64,000 bases of DNA from Cephalopachus bancanus (Eukaryota; Chordata; Mammalia; Primates; Tarsiidae), in NCBI GenBank assembly GCA_027257055.1, contig JAPVLO010000073.1, forward strand, positions 7,397,001-7,461,000, read 5' to 3'. Position numbers and translations under genes: made by a program. Below, in pieces: positions 38,228 to 50,468 of the stretch (its first letter is position 1; each line of letters opens with the position of its first letter). Under the pieces are notes generated by a model. It was given only the letters and a program-made list of their open reading frames with translations. It did no database searches and was not told the DNA's origin.

Positions 38228-38400
38228 TATTGGCAGCTATTGATGATCATTGCCCAGATCCATTCATCTTTGGGGTTACAAAATGGTGATATTTTATCAT
38301 TTCATCTTTATTTACTCATTGGAGTACTTCTAAAAAGAGTAATAATACCATTAACCATTAGATTACCCTGAGGTATAGGAAAGGAAAGATAATATTCTTT
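37630..38400 (-). mobile_element. L1M fragment (antisense)
   Basis: ATTTTGAAGCAAATCTCAAG, TTGAATCCGGATCCCAATGA, GAAACTAGATCATTTATCCT, GGTAGTCAGATCTAGAGGCC and TTGATGATCATTGCCCAGAT occur in the order of an old L1M 3' region. A TG repeat has grown inside it. Confidence 0.88.
38197..38226. repeat. (TG)n microsatellite
   Basis: About 15 TG units inside the L1M fragment. Confidence 0.95.

Positions 38401-38887
38401 TCTTTTCCTTTATTTACCAGTTTTCAAAATAGTAATTTGGTTCCCTAGCATCCTACAAAAGTGACCAGAGAGGTTTTTGTGTGGTTGATTTTGTTTTTAA
38501 TATCATTAGTAACATGCATTTAAGCATACTTGTTGTTTTAACCCATGGCAGTTATTGTTCTTATTCAATTTCAAAATGTTCATCTCTGCCTGCTGGGAGC
38601 TTCTTCAGATTCACTCCTGAGTCTTTTTCCGGTGGTATCCAAGTACATCTGGTTACTGATCTAACATACAGGATCAGATTGTCAAATTAGACACACAACC
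38701 CAGCAACCTCCCCCACCATCAAGCCTTACTAGTAATTTCAGATGAAGCAGCAACACTTCTGAGACATCACACCTCATCTTCCGGGTCCTTCTTCCCAACA
38801 GCAATAATAATAATTTGGAACAATAATTTGGAATAATAGAACCTCTCTAAGTGAGGTTCACACAGTTCTTCATACAGGGGCTTATTT

Positions 38888-39191
38888 ATTTATTTATTAT
38901 TTTTTAATTTTTTGAGTTGGAGTCTCACTCTGTCGCCCAGACTGGAGTGCAGTGGCATGCTCCTGGCCACCACAGCCTCAACCTGCTGGGCACCGGCGAT
39001 CCTTCCGCCTCTGTCTTCCAAGTTACTAGAACTATAGGCACGCACTACCACTCTCGGCTAGTTTTTGATTTATTGTAGAGACAGCTCTCACCAAATTGCC
39101 TGGGCGGGTCTCGAACCCGGGAGCTCAGGCAATCCTCTTGCCTTGGCCTCCCGAAGTGCTGGGGTTACAGGCTGAGCCACCGAGCCTGGCC
38888..39191 (-). mobile_element. Alu dimer (antisense) with TSD
   Basis: GAGTTGGAGTCTCACTCTGT to GCCACCGAGCCTGGCC; TACAGGGGCTTATTT (38873-38887) and TACAGGGGCATATTT (39192-39206) flank it. 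Confidence 0.95.

Positions 39192-39778
39192 TACAGGGGC
39201 ATATTTAAATTATGAAGTGTAAATAATGAAACATTCCATTTTATACTCCAGGGAATTCATTGTAAAGCTTCTCAGGGACACTCTAATCATGCCTCATGGA
39301 TCCTGGGTTGATTTACTTTAAGAAATCCTTTGGCTGGGGACTTCCTGCTAGGGCATTCCATAGATAACATCTCTTCCTCCTATGCCATTATTTTTAGTCT
39401 ATTTACTTGAAGGTTCAATTGACAAGGAGATAAGATCTGGTCACCTGTCTTCTTTTCTGTCCTCCAAGGACATTCTCCAGTAAAGAGAATTTAATGTTGT
39501 CCTATCAGATACTTTAATGTCATCTTGGCATGACAAGGTGGTACAGGACCACTTGCACATCTCCTGCCCCAGACCTAAAAGCAACCATTTCTCCATTGAC
39601 TCCTGATTTTTTCTTTTTAGTGGCAAATAGTATTTAAAGATCACAACCTGGGAGCTAGAGGGAAGTATTTATTTAATGAACATTCTTTATACACACACCT
39701 TTGCATACTTCTTTGACCATCTCCTTAGAATTATTTCTCTAGAAGTAAATTAATTCATCAAAAAGTATCCCCAGTTTT

Positions 39779-40095
39779 GTTTTTTTGTTGTTGTTTTTTT
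39801 TTTTTTTTTTTGAGTCAGAGTCTCACTCTGTTATCCAGGCTGGAGTGCAGTGGCACGTTCATGGGCACTGCAGCCTTGACCTGCTGGGTTCAAGTAATCC
39901 TCTTACCTCAGCCTTTCAAGCAGCTGGAACTACAGGAGCACACCCCTGCGGCTGGCTAATTTTTTAAAAAATTTATTGTATAAATGAGGTCTCACCAAGT
40001 TGCCTGGGCTGGACTCAACCACTGAGCTCAGGCAATCCTCTCGCCTTTGCCTCCCAGAGTGCTGAGATTACAGGCATAAGCCACCATGCCTGGCC
39779..40095 (-). mobile_element. Alu dimer (antisense)
   Basis: T-run, GAGTCAGAGTCTCACTCTGT to CACCATGCCTGGCC; CCCCAGTTTT and CTCCAGTTTAAC suggest the TSD. Confidence 0.93.

Positions 40096-40279
40096 TCCAG
40101 TTTAACTTTTGATTCATCAATCAGTAATGGGATGTATCAGTTATATCCTGTGTGGAGGGGATAACTGTTCTTAGGAATACCTATTTTCCCAGCATCCTCT
40201 CCAACACTAGGTGTTGCACTTTAACTTTCCAAATAATAGACCAAAAATTATCATACTAGAGTTGAACGTTTGTGGGGTT

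Positions 40280-40310
40280 TTGTTGTTGTTGTTGTTGTTG
40301 TTGTTGTTTT
40280..40310. repeat. (TTG)n microsatellite
   Basis: Ten or so TTG units. Confidence 0.92.

Positions 40311-41092
40311 TGGCGTTTATCAAATGTAGTGAGGATGATATGTTTTCATATATTTATTTCTTCTTTCTTTTTCTTTTGTTAATGCACCAATCATACCCTT
40401 TTGTCAAGTTTTCTTCGGTATTTGAGAACTATTAACACTTCTTCTTGGAAATATTTTCCCAAGTTGTGGTTTATCTTTTGCCAGCGTTTATTATATTCTG
40501 TTTCATTTACCTTTTAAAAAAAATCCCTATTAATAACAGTTAAATTTATAAAGATGGAGAGAGATTTCTTTTTTACTTTATCATGGTCAAAAGCATAGTA
40601 ACATAAAATCTACTATTGGAATCATCTTTCAGTGTACAGCCCAGTATTGTTAAATACATGATCTCTAGAAGTTTCTCATCTTGTAAAACTGAAACTCTAT
40701 TCATTGAACAATAGTCCTCTCTTTTCCCCTTCCCCCAGCTCCTGGCGCCCACTATTTCCATGTTCTTCTTCTAAGATATTTTCCTTGCTTTGTAACTTTC
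40801 AGTTGATCAGAGCTCTGTGTCTTCTCCTTAGGTTTAGCTTTTGTGTGCATAAACCAAAGGTTTAATGTTACACATAATCAGAAACTAAATACCCCTGTAC
40901 CACCATTCAGGTGAAGAAAACAGAACATTGACAACAGCATCCTGGAGGCCCCCTATGTACCCCTTTACCATAAAGGTAGCCACTAACCCAACATTTATGG
41001 TATCCCTTCCTTGCTTAGTTTATCATGTTTGCCTCTCTAAACAAGTCAGTTTCATTTTACCTGGTTTCAAGTTTTATATAAGAGTATGATAC

Positions 41093-41268
41093 TTTTGTTT
41101 TTGTTTGTTTGGTTTTTTTGAGTTGGAGTCTCACTCCGTCACCCAGACTGGAGTACAGTGGCCCGCTCCCAACCACTGTAGCCTCGACCTGCTGGTCTTG
41201 GGCAAGCCTTCCGCCTTAGTCTTCCAAGTAGCTGTAACTATAGGCGCGCACTACCATGCCCGGCTAAC
41093..41268 (-). mobile_element. free Alu monomer (antisense) with TSD
   Basis: A single arm only: GAGTTGGAGTCTCACTCCGT to CACTACCATGCCCGGCTAAC. AGTATGATAC (41083-41092) and AGTGTGATAC (41269-41278) are its target-site duplication, so it inserted as a monomer and is not a broken dimer. 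Confidence 0.9.

Positions 41269-42379
41269 AGTGTGATACATTTTATGTTCTATTGAGACAT
41301 GTTTCTTTCAGATTATTTGTAATATTTTTCCAGGTTATTGCATGTGACTGAAGTGTGTTTTCATTGCTGTCTGCTGTTCCATTGTATGAACATACCACAA
41401 TATATATTCTCTTATGGATGGACATATATGGATTTGGGCGACAATTGTGAACATTTGTGTACATGTTTCCTGGTGCACATGTGCACAAGTCACCTACTCT
41501 ACTTTTCCTCCAATGTATGCCTAGGAATAGAATTTCTGGGTCATAAGATACATAGATATAGGTACATATAGAGATACAGGTATAGATAAATATAACTATA
41601 CCAAACACATATATCTTCAACTGTTTTCCAAAGAACTTCTAATAGCAGTCATTGAGATTCTGTTGCTCACATTCTCACTTTCATTTGCTATTGTCAAATT
41701 TGTTTTTGCCATCCCAGTGGGCGTTTAGTAGTATGTTATCGTGGTATTATTTTTCACTTCTTTGCATGCAAATGAAACTCAACACCTTTTCATATATTAT
41801 CTGACCATATGAATTTCTTCCTTTGTAAAGTGAATATTTAAATCTTTTCTTCATTTTTTATTGGGTGGTTTGCCTTTTTCTTACTGGTTTTTGGGAGTTT
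41901 TTATGTATCCTGAACATATGCTCCTTGATGGTTATACATGTTACAAGTATCTTCTCGTATGTTCTGGTTTATCTTCTCTTTATAGTGTCTTTGATGGATG
42001 CTCATTCTTAATTTTGATATAGTCAAATTATTCCAGGATTTTTCAGTGTTGGTTTAAGATGATCTAAGTGACCTTCAAAAACTCTTATTTATTTCCTTAA
42101 CTGAAGGAACCAGTGTTTAAATATGCTTATTGTGAGCCCAAATTACTTTATTGCTGAAAGTTTGGCAGACCTTCACTTCAAAGAGAATGTCAATGGCAAT
42201 AGTAATCCCACTGCCATACATTTGAAGAACATTTTTATCATTTTCTCAGTTAGATCCCCCATACAATTCAGAATTCTGAAGTCATTATGATTCTACTTGG
42301 CTGTCTTTCAACAAATAGATCTTGCAGTATATATTATCTTGTTTTCTATAACTTCCAACTGTGTGCCATCCTGTGCCAC

Positions 42380-42535
42380 CTTATGGTACTGTTATATATA
42401 CATCCGAAGTTCATGGGCATATGTCCCATCTTCCCAACTGGGCTGAAAGTTCCTTGACATCGGAGGATTTGTAAATGCATCTCTATCTCTCCCATGGTGC
42501 TTTGTATCAAATAAGCATCTAGAAAGATGATGATA
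42380..42535 (+). mobile_element. L2 LINE 3' fragment (sense)
   Basis: CTGAAAGTTCCTTGACATCG, CATGGTGCTTTGTATCAAAT and AAGCATCTAGAAAGATGATG fit the diverged L2 3' end. Confidence 0.45.

Positions 42536-42600
42536 ATATTCAGGTCTCTGAATATTTAGCCCTTCAAAAGAAAAGACAAACTGGTTGTAAAGGACATGAG

Positions 42601-42882
42601 GGCCCGACGCAGTGACTCACACCTATAATCCCAGCACTTAGGGAGACCAAAGTGAGAGCATTGATTGAGCCCAGGAGTTTGAGACCAATCTAGACAACGT
42701 GGGGGTGGGGGGAGATTAGCAGGGCATGGTGGCACATGCCAGTTGTCTCAGTTACTTGAGAGGCTGAAGCAGAAAGATTACCTGAACCCAGGAGTTCAAG
42801 GTTGTGGTGCTATAACTCTAGCACTCCAGCCTGGGCAACAGAGTGAGACCCCAACTCAAAAATAAAAAACAAAAAGAATAAA
42601..42882 (+). mobile_element. Alu dimer (sense), older
   Basis: GGCCCGACGCAGTGACTCAC to CCCCAACTCAAAAATAAAAA; AAAGGACATGAG and AAAAGGCATGAGA flank it. 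Confidence 0.92.

Positions 42883-43180
42883 AAGGCATGAGACATTTGG
42901 ATGTTCTTAAAGTTTAAGTTGATTTAATGCTAATCTAGAATTTCTGATTGCTGGTTCTCCAAACAATATTTCATCCAGTGAGTATAATTACTTGCCCTTT
43001 CCAAACGTCACTCGTGAACAGCTAACTTGACTTCTTATCTAGTCTACTAGATGGCCTGGGTAGAGATATTGAAGGAGGCCAAGGAGAAACACAGCTAATT
43101 CAAAACATGAAAAATCTACTTTATCTTTCTTCTTGAATGTCACAAAATCCAATATATATTCATGTTCATTTGCTTCGCAG

Positions 43181-43357
43181 GTAGAAATGAGCCCTCTGGA
43201 AAATGCAATTGAAGTGTTGGAAAATAAGAATCAGCAGCTGAAGACTCTGATTAGTCAATGTCAGACAAGACAGATGCAGAATATTAATCCCCTGACTATG
43301 TGCCTGAATGGAGTTATAGATGCTGCAGTTAATGGGGGAGTTTCTAGGTACCAAGAG
43181..43357 (+). CDS. DOCK4: DOCK4 exon 10 of window (DHR2 lobe C, nucleotide sensor)
   Basis: A 177-nt phase 0-0 exon after TTTGCTTCGCAG and before GAG|gtaagg. 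It encodes VEMSPLENAIEVLENKNQQL, KTLISQCQTRQMQNINPLTM and CLNGVIDAAVNGGVSRYQE. Lobe C of DHR2 carries the alpha10 insert whose conserved Val inserts near the bound nucleotide and drives GDP and Mg2+ release in DOCK9 and DOCK2 structures. The equivalent here should be the Val of AAVNGG, codon 43328-43330, by alignment from memory. All landmark residues look intact, so the enzyme is probably active. Confidence 0.98.

Positions 43358-44080
43358 GTAAGGAGTAGGTATTGTTTGAGAGAAAGTTTCCAGATTTCCA
43401 GTTATGGAATCTTCCATGAATTTTTTTTTCAACCTGTGTACCCATATGCAAACATAGGGTTGCAATTGACACAGAGTCCTTTGTTAAATAGGGCAAATAT
43501 ACAGTCATTTCTGGTGCCCACTTACTCCATTTTCCCAACCTGTGGTATTTTGAGAATAAAAGGGTGTGTATGTTTGTGTGTCTGTCCTTGGATGAATAAA
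43601 AGTAGTAAGGAGATCAGGATTGTTTAATGAATGTCCATACAAAATAATTTTCCCGAGCAAAGAGTTAATGGGCATAGAAAAATCTGATCTTGTTTAGAAG
43701 ATACTTTAACTGGACTTTTCATCTGCCCTCTTAATTTTAAACAAAAAGACTTATTAGCCTGGAAGATGAGGTTACCGTCAAGATCATACTGAATCTTAAC
43801 GCAATTTATTTTAGGGTACAGCCATATAGCTTATTGATTTAGGTTGGTTCTTTATTTTACAAAGGATACTTCTTGTACAATCATTGAACTTCCTTTAACA
43901 ATCATTTCCTTCTGTTCCCGTTCTGACCAATTGCCCACACTAGGAATCATTCCATCTGTCCCTAAATGTGGTTTATAATGGTGTCATTTCTCTGAGGATA
44001 CCAGGTCTTTAAAAACAACTGTGTCTTTCATATCCCTTGTAACTCTCCTGAAGTAGACTAACTATCTCTTCTCTTACTAG

Positions 44081-44164
44081 GCATTCTTTGTAAAAGAATA
44101 TATCTTAAGTCACCCTGAGGATGGGGAGAAGATTGCACGATTAAGAGAGCTGATGCTTGAGCAG
44081..44164 (+). CDS. DOCK4: DOCK4 exon 11 of window (DHR2 lobe C)
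   Basis: An 84-nt phase 0-0 exon between CTCTTACTAG and CAG|gtaaga. It encodes AFFVKEYILSHPEDGEKIAR, then LRELMLEQ. R-Y-Q-E-A-F-F-x-x-x-Y across the junction is a constant feature just downstream of the nucleotide-sensor insert in DOCK-A/B proteins. The exon continues the last DHR2 helices. Confidence 0.98.

Positions 44165-44385
44165 GTAAGAGAGGCAGAAACCAATCACCTTCTCTCTGTC
44201 TTGCCAGGTATGTGCTCACTTACTCAGAGACACATCTCCATGGTTTTCTACATCAGCTGGCAATTGAGGGTTAGAGTCTTGTAATATATTCCAACTTGCT
44301 AACTTCTACTTTTTCTTCCCACTCAGATGCAAAAATTAATTTAACAATGAGTAGTCTATGGCAGCCCGTTATATTGAATATCCTT

Positions 44386-44677
44386 GGTTTTTGTTTGTTT
44401 GTTTGTTTTGAGTTGGAGTCTCACTCCGTCGCCCAGACTGGAGCGGCCACCGCAGCCTCAACCTGCTGGGCTCCGGCGATCCTTCTGCTGCCTCATCCTT
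44501 CCAAGTAACTGGAACTACAGGCACGCGCTACCACGCCCGACTAATTTTTTGATTTATTGTAGAGAAGAGGTCTTGCCAAGTTTCCCTGGCGGGTCTCAAA
44601 CCCACAGGTTCAGGCAATCCACTTACCTCAGCCTCCCAAAGTGCGGGATTACAGGCTGAGCCGCCGAGCCCGGCTGG
44386..44677 (-). mobile_element. Alu dimer (antisense), young subfamily, exact TSD
   Basis: GAGTTGGAGTCTCACTCCGT to GAGCCGCCGAGCCCGGC; TTGAATATCCTT repeats exactly at 44374-44385 and 44678-44689. Confidence 0.96.

Positions 44678-45029
44678 TTGAATATCCTTTATCTGAAATA
44701 CTTAGAACCCTAAATGTTCCAGATTTTGAATTTTTTCAGATATTGGAATATTTGCATATATTTAAGAGTTATCTTGTGGTTGGGACCAGAAGTGTTAAGA
44801 TTATGGAATGACTCTAACCTTTGTTGATGGTTAAGGTTCTGTTTATTACCTGAGCACAGTCTCTTGTGACTGAATTGCTTTACCTCAGAAGTATATCTGC
44901 TATATTCAGCCTGCCTGAATTTTTCCCTCAGAATTAAAATAGTAGCTCAGGGCCAAAAAGTCTCTCTAGAAAAATAAAATCAAGGAGCCTTTATTTACTC
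45001 CTTGTCCTGACTGATTGTGTTCCTAGGAT

Positions 45030-45135
45030 CTTGTGGAAAGAGCCGTGGCCTAGGAAACGTGAGATCTCTGTCACAGGACTAGTGGTACAAGTGACTGACA
45101 TGTGATCATGGGCAGGTCACATCATCTTTATGAGA
45030..45135 (+). mobile_element. probable MIR SINE fragment (sense)
   Basis: GGAAAGAGCCGTGGCCTAGG, then GGGCAGGTCACATCATCTTT resembles the MIR order (exclusive residue trait words then TGACCTTGGGCAAGTCAC). Confidence 0.4.

Positions 45136-45467
45136 CCATCAAGTGGGGGGTGGAACTAGAGAGACCACCATCCTTCTCTGGGCCTCTGCACAGTAGTTCA
45201 GATAACTGTCTAGTAGACACAGAGATGCACTGCCTAATGCTCCTTCCAGGATGGACTTGTTGCCTCAGTTGCAGGAAGTACTACCCTCTACAGACACCTG
45301 CAGATGTCAGGCAATCCTCTGCAGGATTGCCTCAGTGCAGAGAGCCACCTGGCCCAAGCTCACTACCTTCTCAATGACCCATATCCCAGACTGAAGAAAA
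45401 GACAGGCTGGCTATTTGGGCCCAACACAGGACAACTCTGACAGACCATTAAAGTTCCAGAGGTTGTG

Positions 45468-45715
<248 letters not shown>

Positions 45716-46785
45716 TTTTTTTAAGTTGCAGAGTTCCTCTGGGTTTGGCAGTGGCGATAGGACCACTGTTCGGCTCAGTTTCTTTTTTTTTTTTGGTCAA
45801 GTCCTGCTTCTGACCCACCTCCACAGGCAGCAATACCAAGGTTCTCCCCAGTAAACATCCTGATTGCTATGCCAGAGTCTACCTACTGGGGAGCCCACTG
45901 TGTAACATTCTCTGAACAAAAAAGGAGGTGGCCTAACAGCTGTTGTTCAAAATGTAAAAGGCTCATGGCCCCTACATTTAGGTTCCATTCCTATGTTCCA
46001 TATCCGGCCTCTTTCTTTATGCTTCAGACACACACTTCACTCCCCAACTCTTCCTTTCAGAAGTGTCCTTGGTATTTATTGTGCACATGTACTGGCGGAG
46101 GGTGTCATCTGGAGCAGGATTTGTCATACTCCTGTCCCTTAGGGAAGGTGCTAGATGCTGGAATCCAGCAGGGTCAGTCCTGTGTGACCTGGGCTTTCAA
46201 TAGAATCTTCATGAGCTGCAGAGATAAAAGACCTTGTGGTGGTGTGGGGTTTGTTTTGACTTATGGAAGTTGTTCTTTTGACCACTTTAGCACAAGGGGC
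46301 ATTTTTACAATGTCAAAGACAGCTGCTAGTCAAATCAAAGGGATGACATGCTATTGATGGCTGAACAAAGCAAAGTAGAATGTTTATGGGTCCTCAGTGG
46401 GAAAACATTTTTTTTTTGGTAGGAACTGCTCCCTTGTTGCATTATAATAAATGGGTAGGAATGATATTTTAAACAAAAACAAGAAGCATAGCAACCGTTA
46501 CAGAATTCCTGTTTGTTTTTTCCGTCCTCCCTGACAGATTTTGAAAATCGGTAGGAGGGATGGATGAGCACAGAAGAACCTGATGGCAGAGAGTAGGGTA
46601 ACATGGGACAGAGGGTGCCATCCAGGAACTAGACGCCTAGGGGAGAATCACCTGACCCTCCTAACAGTACCAGCTTCTACCCCCATTCCCCGCCCCCGCC
46701 TGTGGAGGTTAGGAAGTGACCCAAGGGACACATACTGTTAAGAAGGATTGTCATTACAGATCTCAAATACAGGGGAAAGAAGCTT
45716..46785. other. intron, no recognised element
   Basis: About 1.1 kb of unassigned intron. The 162-codon open frame at 45869-46357 shows no domain, no splice support and no coding bias I can see. 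Confidence 0.4.

Positions 46786-46996
46786 GGAATAGTAAGAAAA
46801 TTAAGACTTTGAAATCAGACGGAGCCAAGTTCAAATCCCCATTTGCCTTTTACTCCACACAGGGGTTTTTGAACCTCAACTTCCTCACCCATAAAGTGAC
46901 AATTGTTCCTATCTTGTCAGATACAGAGGATTAGCAAATAATGTGAGCAAAATGCATAGTACTTGGCATGGAGTAGGCACTTAGTAAGAGGTAGTC
46786..46996 (+). mobile_element. MIR SINE (sense)
   Basis: GGAATAGTAAGAAAATTAAG, ATCAGACGGAGCCAAGTTCA, AACCTCAACTTCCTCACCCA, AAAGTGACAATTGTTCCTAT and CTTGGCATGGAGTAGGCACT follow the whole MIR order. It ends about 30 bp before the acceptor of exon 12. Confidence 0.85.

Positions 46997-47029
46997 ATTG
47001 ATGTAGGTTTTTTTCCTTATGTTATCAAG

Positions 47030-47149
47030 GCACAGATTCTGGAATTTGGTTTGGCCGTGCATGAGAAGTTTGTACCTCAAGATATGAGACCCCTTCACAA
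47101 AAAGCTAGTCGACCAGTTCTTTGTGATGAAGTCAAGCTTAGGGATACAG
47030..47149 (+). CDS. DOCK4: DOCK4 exon 12 of window (end of DHR2)
   Basis: A 120-nt phase 0-0 exon encoding AQILEFGLAVHEKFVPQDMR, PLHKKLVDQFFVMKSSLGIQ, with donor CAG|gtacgt. The acceptor is TTATCAAG, with A at -3, weaker than the CAG/TAG of its neighbours. The sequence is the final DHR2 helix region (Q-x-x-x-L-x-x-G-L-x-V-H, then P-L-H-x-x-L) and ends the catalytic domain. A MIR fragment lies just upstream of the acceptor. Confidence 0.98.

Positions 47150-47515
47150 GTACGTGCACCACATGTCCATGGTAGGGCAGCCTGACCACAACCATTTGCT
47201 GCTTGTTAGAGGGACGATGACATATCCAATAGTGCCATCTTTTGGTATTTCTACCAAACTGCACCATTTTACCAGGGAGCCCTCAAGTATTAAAGTTGCA
47301 TTGTCTGCGATGTGTCATGCTTATGTTTCAGGAAAACAAAAATGTAAGTGAGGGAAAGCTTAATAATATAGGAACTTACCTTAATAGCTCCCTGTGTAAA
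47401 GATTTTATGACAATTAGGATGTGTATCTGGAATACTAAAATATCTCCTAAGTTATTTCACTTATATTACTGTTTCACTTATTGTTTCAGAAATATTTTCT
47501 TTATCATGTCTTTAG

Positions 47516-47637
47516 GAGTTCTCTGCTTGTATACAAGCCAGTCCTGTCCATTTTCCTAATGGAAGCCCTCGTGTGTGTAGAAATTCAGCACCTGCTTCTA
47601 TGAGCCCAGATGGCACCAGGGTAATTCCTAGACGCAG
47516..47637 (+). CDS. DOCK4: DOCK4 exon 13 of window (start of Ser/Pro-rich tail)
   Basis: A 122-nt exon after ATCATGTCTTTAG, ending CGCAG|gtaagt with two bases of a Ser codon. It encodes EFSACIQASPVHFPNGSPRV, CRNSAPASMSPDGTRVIPRR. The composition switches from helical to Ser/Pro-rich and probably unstructured. SPR and MSPDG look like possible proline-directed phosphorylation sites, an inference. Confidence 0.97.

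Positions 47638-47958
47638 GTAAGTCATATTCCGAATTATCTTACAATTTGGCGTCCCCACAAGATGATCTGGAATGATTCT
47701 CTCATTCTTTATGGCACAAATTTGTCAAAGGAACTATTTCTTAATGAAATAACCCGCGAGGCAACTGCAGACATCTGCCACTGGTGAAACAGCAACAGCA
47801 TGAGAAATAAATAAACTCAAACGTTTGATTATGTTGAGGCAAACAGGAGACAACAAAATGGGATATATTTTCCCCCCCTTTGGTTTTATTCCGTTCCAGC
47901 ATGTGATAAAGTGCAATTCAGAGACTGAGTTAACGACCATTTTTTTTTCCTGAAACAG
47638..47958. other. short intron, no recognised element
   Basis: The 321-bp intron between exons 13 and 14 carries no transposon and ends in a T-run followed by CCTGAAACAG. Confidence 0.6.

Positions 47959-48079
47959 CCCATTAAGTTACCCAGCTGTCAACCGATATTCTTCCTCCTC
48001 ACTGTCCTCACAAGCTTCTGCTGAAGTAAGCAATATTACAGGGCAATCAGAAAGCTCTGATGAAGTCTTTAACATGCAG
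47959..48079 (+). CDS. DOCK4: DOCK4 exon 14 of window (tail)
   Basis: A 121-nt exon after TTCCTGAAACAG and before CAG|gtactt. It completes the split Ser and encodes PLSYPAVNRYSSSSLSSQAS, AEVSNITGQSESSDEVFNMQ. Low-complexity Ser-rich sequence with an acidic ESSDE patch that could be a CK2-type site (inference). No folded domain is visible. It ends in phase 0. Confidence 0.97.

Positions 48080-49020
48080 GTACTTAATTAGCTTTTTGTC
48101 TGGTCGTGTTTATTCCTTTTCTGTCTCAATCATGAGAGTTTCTGTTCATTCTGCTGTGCTAATGAACAGTCCTACAAGCAAGAACTTGACTTAAGGACAA
48201 ACCTTTGAGCACTCTTGTTGCTTTATGGGTCTCTGGAGTCTACAAAGAGGTTACTCTCAAAACTGCCCCATCGCTCCAAGAAGACAGGAGCAAGCGATGG
48301 AAAAGTCCAGGCAAGATACACAGGGGTCACCCCTGAGACCTGCCTCTGGCCGTTTCTTCAGTCTAGGGCTCACCACACACTAGAGGGCTCTTAGCATTTC
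48401 CAAGTGACTTTTTTTTTCTGTAGGAAGACATGACTTGAGAGTCTATTGCAAAATTCTCTCTACTTACCTACATGTCAGAACATTTCTATAAGAAGTTTTT
48501 TTATGCAAAAAAAAAAGTAGTTTTAGGGATTTTAGAGCCAGTGTAAGTCTTGTTGCAAAACGTTGTATTTAGGCACAATTAATACAGCATTTATGTTCAC
48601 CACTGTCTTTGGAAAGGAGGCATAATACAAATTTCCAAATTCATGCTTTTAACACATTCATGAAGATAATGAGAAGGCACATCCTGTGCCTTTTAGAAGC
48701 ACTTGCTTATTTGTGTATCAGAGGCTGGAAGTCATTCTGCTTGTACTTGAGTTGGGGAATGTCCTGTAGCTGCTAGGAAGTCATAGCCTATAGCTGAAAT
48801 GAACATGAATGCATTCCTTTGGCAATAGTAAAAATTCTCAGGTTCTTGATTAACACATGCAAACCTCTTTCTCTGTCTTAGTAAGATTTTTCTCTATTTC
48901 TAAATGGCCTTTATTTTTTGATCATTTGGAAAAGATGTTGATGATTTTATTTTGAAAGCATGTCAGTGTTATGGGAAGCCTCTGATTAGGCTGTGGTAAC
49001 GGCTCCCTGTGTGTTTCCAG
48080..49020. other. intron, no recognised element
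   Basis: About 0.9 kb of unassigned intron. Confidence 0.45.

Positions 49021-49102
49021 CCGAGTCCATCTACCTCAAGCTTGAGTTCTACTCACTCAGCTTCGCCTAATGTGACAAGTTCTGCTCCATCGAGTGCCAG
49101 AG
49021..49102 (+). CDS. DOCK4: DOCK4 exon 15 of window (tail)
   Basis: An 82-nt exon after CCTGTGTGTTTCCAG, ending GAG|gtcagt with the first base of an Ala codon. It encodes PSPSTSSLSSTHSASPNVTS, then SAPSSAR. Nearly half of the residues are Ser or Thr, so the region is probably disordered. The intron to the next exon is only 110 bp, the shortest in the window. Confidence 0.97.

Positions 49103-49212
49103 GTCAGTGCCAGAATGTGGGGGAGACTAAGCGTGCCCAGGGAGCCTTCCAGCCACCAGGAACTGTGGCCAGCTGCCACATACTCTGATGATTCTTTCTC
49201 TCCTCTTCCCAG

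Positions 49213-49322
49213 CTTCTCCTTTGTTGTCTGACAAACACAAACATTCCCGAGAAAACTCTTGCCTGTCCCCAAGAGAGAGACCGTGCAGTGCCATCTACCC
49301 AACACCCGTGGAGCCTTCCCAG
49213..49322 (+). CDS. DOCK4: DOCK4 exon 16 of window (tail)
   Basis: A 110-nt exon after CTCCTCTTCCCAG and before CAG|gtactc. It completes the split Ala and encodes SPLLSDKHKHSRENSCLSPR, ERPCSAIYPTPVEPSQ. A basic HKHSREN patch and LSPRERP are visible. The exon enters in phase 1 and leaves in phase 0, so skipping it alone would shift the frame; skipping it with the next 73-nt exon (183 nt together) would keep it. Confidence 0.97.

Positions 49323-49608
49323 GTACTCCTTGTGGGACGGAGAAACTAGAAAACAAGGAAAATGTCTGAGATTGCTTACGTATCTCTGCAAGAACACAGC
49401 ACAGTAGCTGCCAGAAGCCACCAGCTGGGCAGTGTCAGACAAGTCCAGCTGGTGAAGTGCACCTCTGCTTTCTGCCCATTGTTAGGAATTTCTGTCTCAG
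49501 CTATATGTCTGATAAGGACACGAGGGTTGTTGCCTAGCAGTAAAGTTGAAAGGGAAATGGGAAATGATTTTACCCTCTTTGATCTGACTCCATATTTCAC
49601 ATACATAC

Positions 49609-50468
49609 AGAGGGTGCCAAAAAAGCACACACATTTTAAGAAAGGATAAAATTGTATTAAAATTGTAATACTCAATATAGACCAATAACAAAAGATGAAC
49701 ACAAGTCACATTCGACTTCTGCATTACAAGTGGTGCTCAAAGTGGTTCCCATCAGCATCCAGATGCTTCTGATTACTGTGAGCTACTGCAGGACTTGTTG
49801 CTGTGCGAGGCCTCCTGGATCGTTCCTTGTGCACATCACACTACCTGGCGTCTCACAGTTATCACGAATGCATGCAATTGTTAGGCGTGTTGGAGGTTCT
49901 GCTGCATACTCATGCCTGTGTTGTCACTGTACTTCCATAACGTTCTCAAATTTCAAATACCACTTCAAAACAGTCTTGCGCTCCTTTAACGTCACCCATG
50001 CTTCTGCCGTTTTCTTTGACTGTCCTGTCAGCTGCATGGTGACACTAGCATTCATCTGATTAATGCCATCTTTTGAGCGAATGTCATACTACCATAATTC
50101 ATTTCAACTTTGAAGAGTCATACATAGATAACATCCCTTAAAATGTATATACTGGCTGGGCGTGGTGGCTCAAGCCTGTAATCCCAGCACTTTGGGAGGC
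50201 CGAGAGGATTGCCTGAGCTCAGGGGTTCGAGACCAGACTGGGCAACTTGGTGAGACCTCGTCTCTACAATAAATCCAAAAATAAGTCAGGTGTGGTAGTG
50301 TGTGCCTGTAGTTCCAGCTACTTGGAAGGTTGAGGTGGAAGGATCACCTAAGCCCAGCAGGTCGAGGCCGTGGTGGCTGTGAGTGTGCCACTGCACTTCA
50401 GCCTGGGCAACAGAGTGAGATTCCAACTAAAAAAAAAAAAAAATGTATATACTTTTTTTGGCACCCTT

Larger units (their letters stand above)
39660..42060 (-). mobile_element. L1M remnants (antisense), composite
   Basis: Several blocks read as old L1M 3' sequence in antisense: ATTATTTCTCTAGAAGTAAA near 39.7 kb, CAGCATCCTCTCCAACACTA near 40.2 kb, CTTGTAAAACTGAAACTCTA near 40.68 kb, GGAATAGAATTTCTGGGTCA near 41.52 kb and TATTGGGTGGTTTGCC near 41.86 kb. An Alu (39779) and an Alu monomer (41093) interrupt it. 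It may be two or more separate insertions; I cannot resolve the joins. Confidence 0.7.

Noticed and set aside
43133..43627. 164-codon frame treated as a stand-alone gene
   Set aside because: Only 43181-43357 is coding, as a DOCK4 exon; both sides run into intron past clear splice sites.
45869..46357. 162-codon intronic frame
   Set aside because: No recognisable domain, no splice or promoter signal; left as chance.
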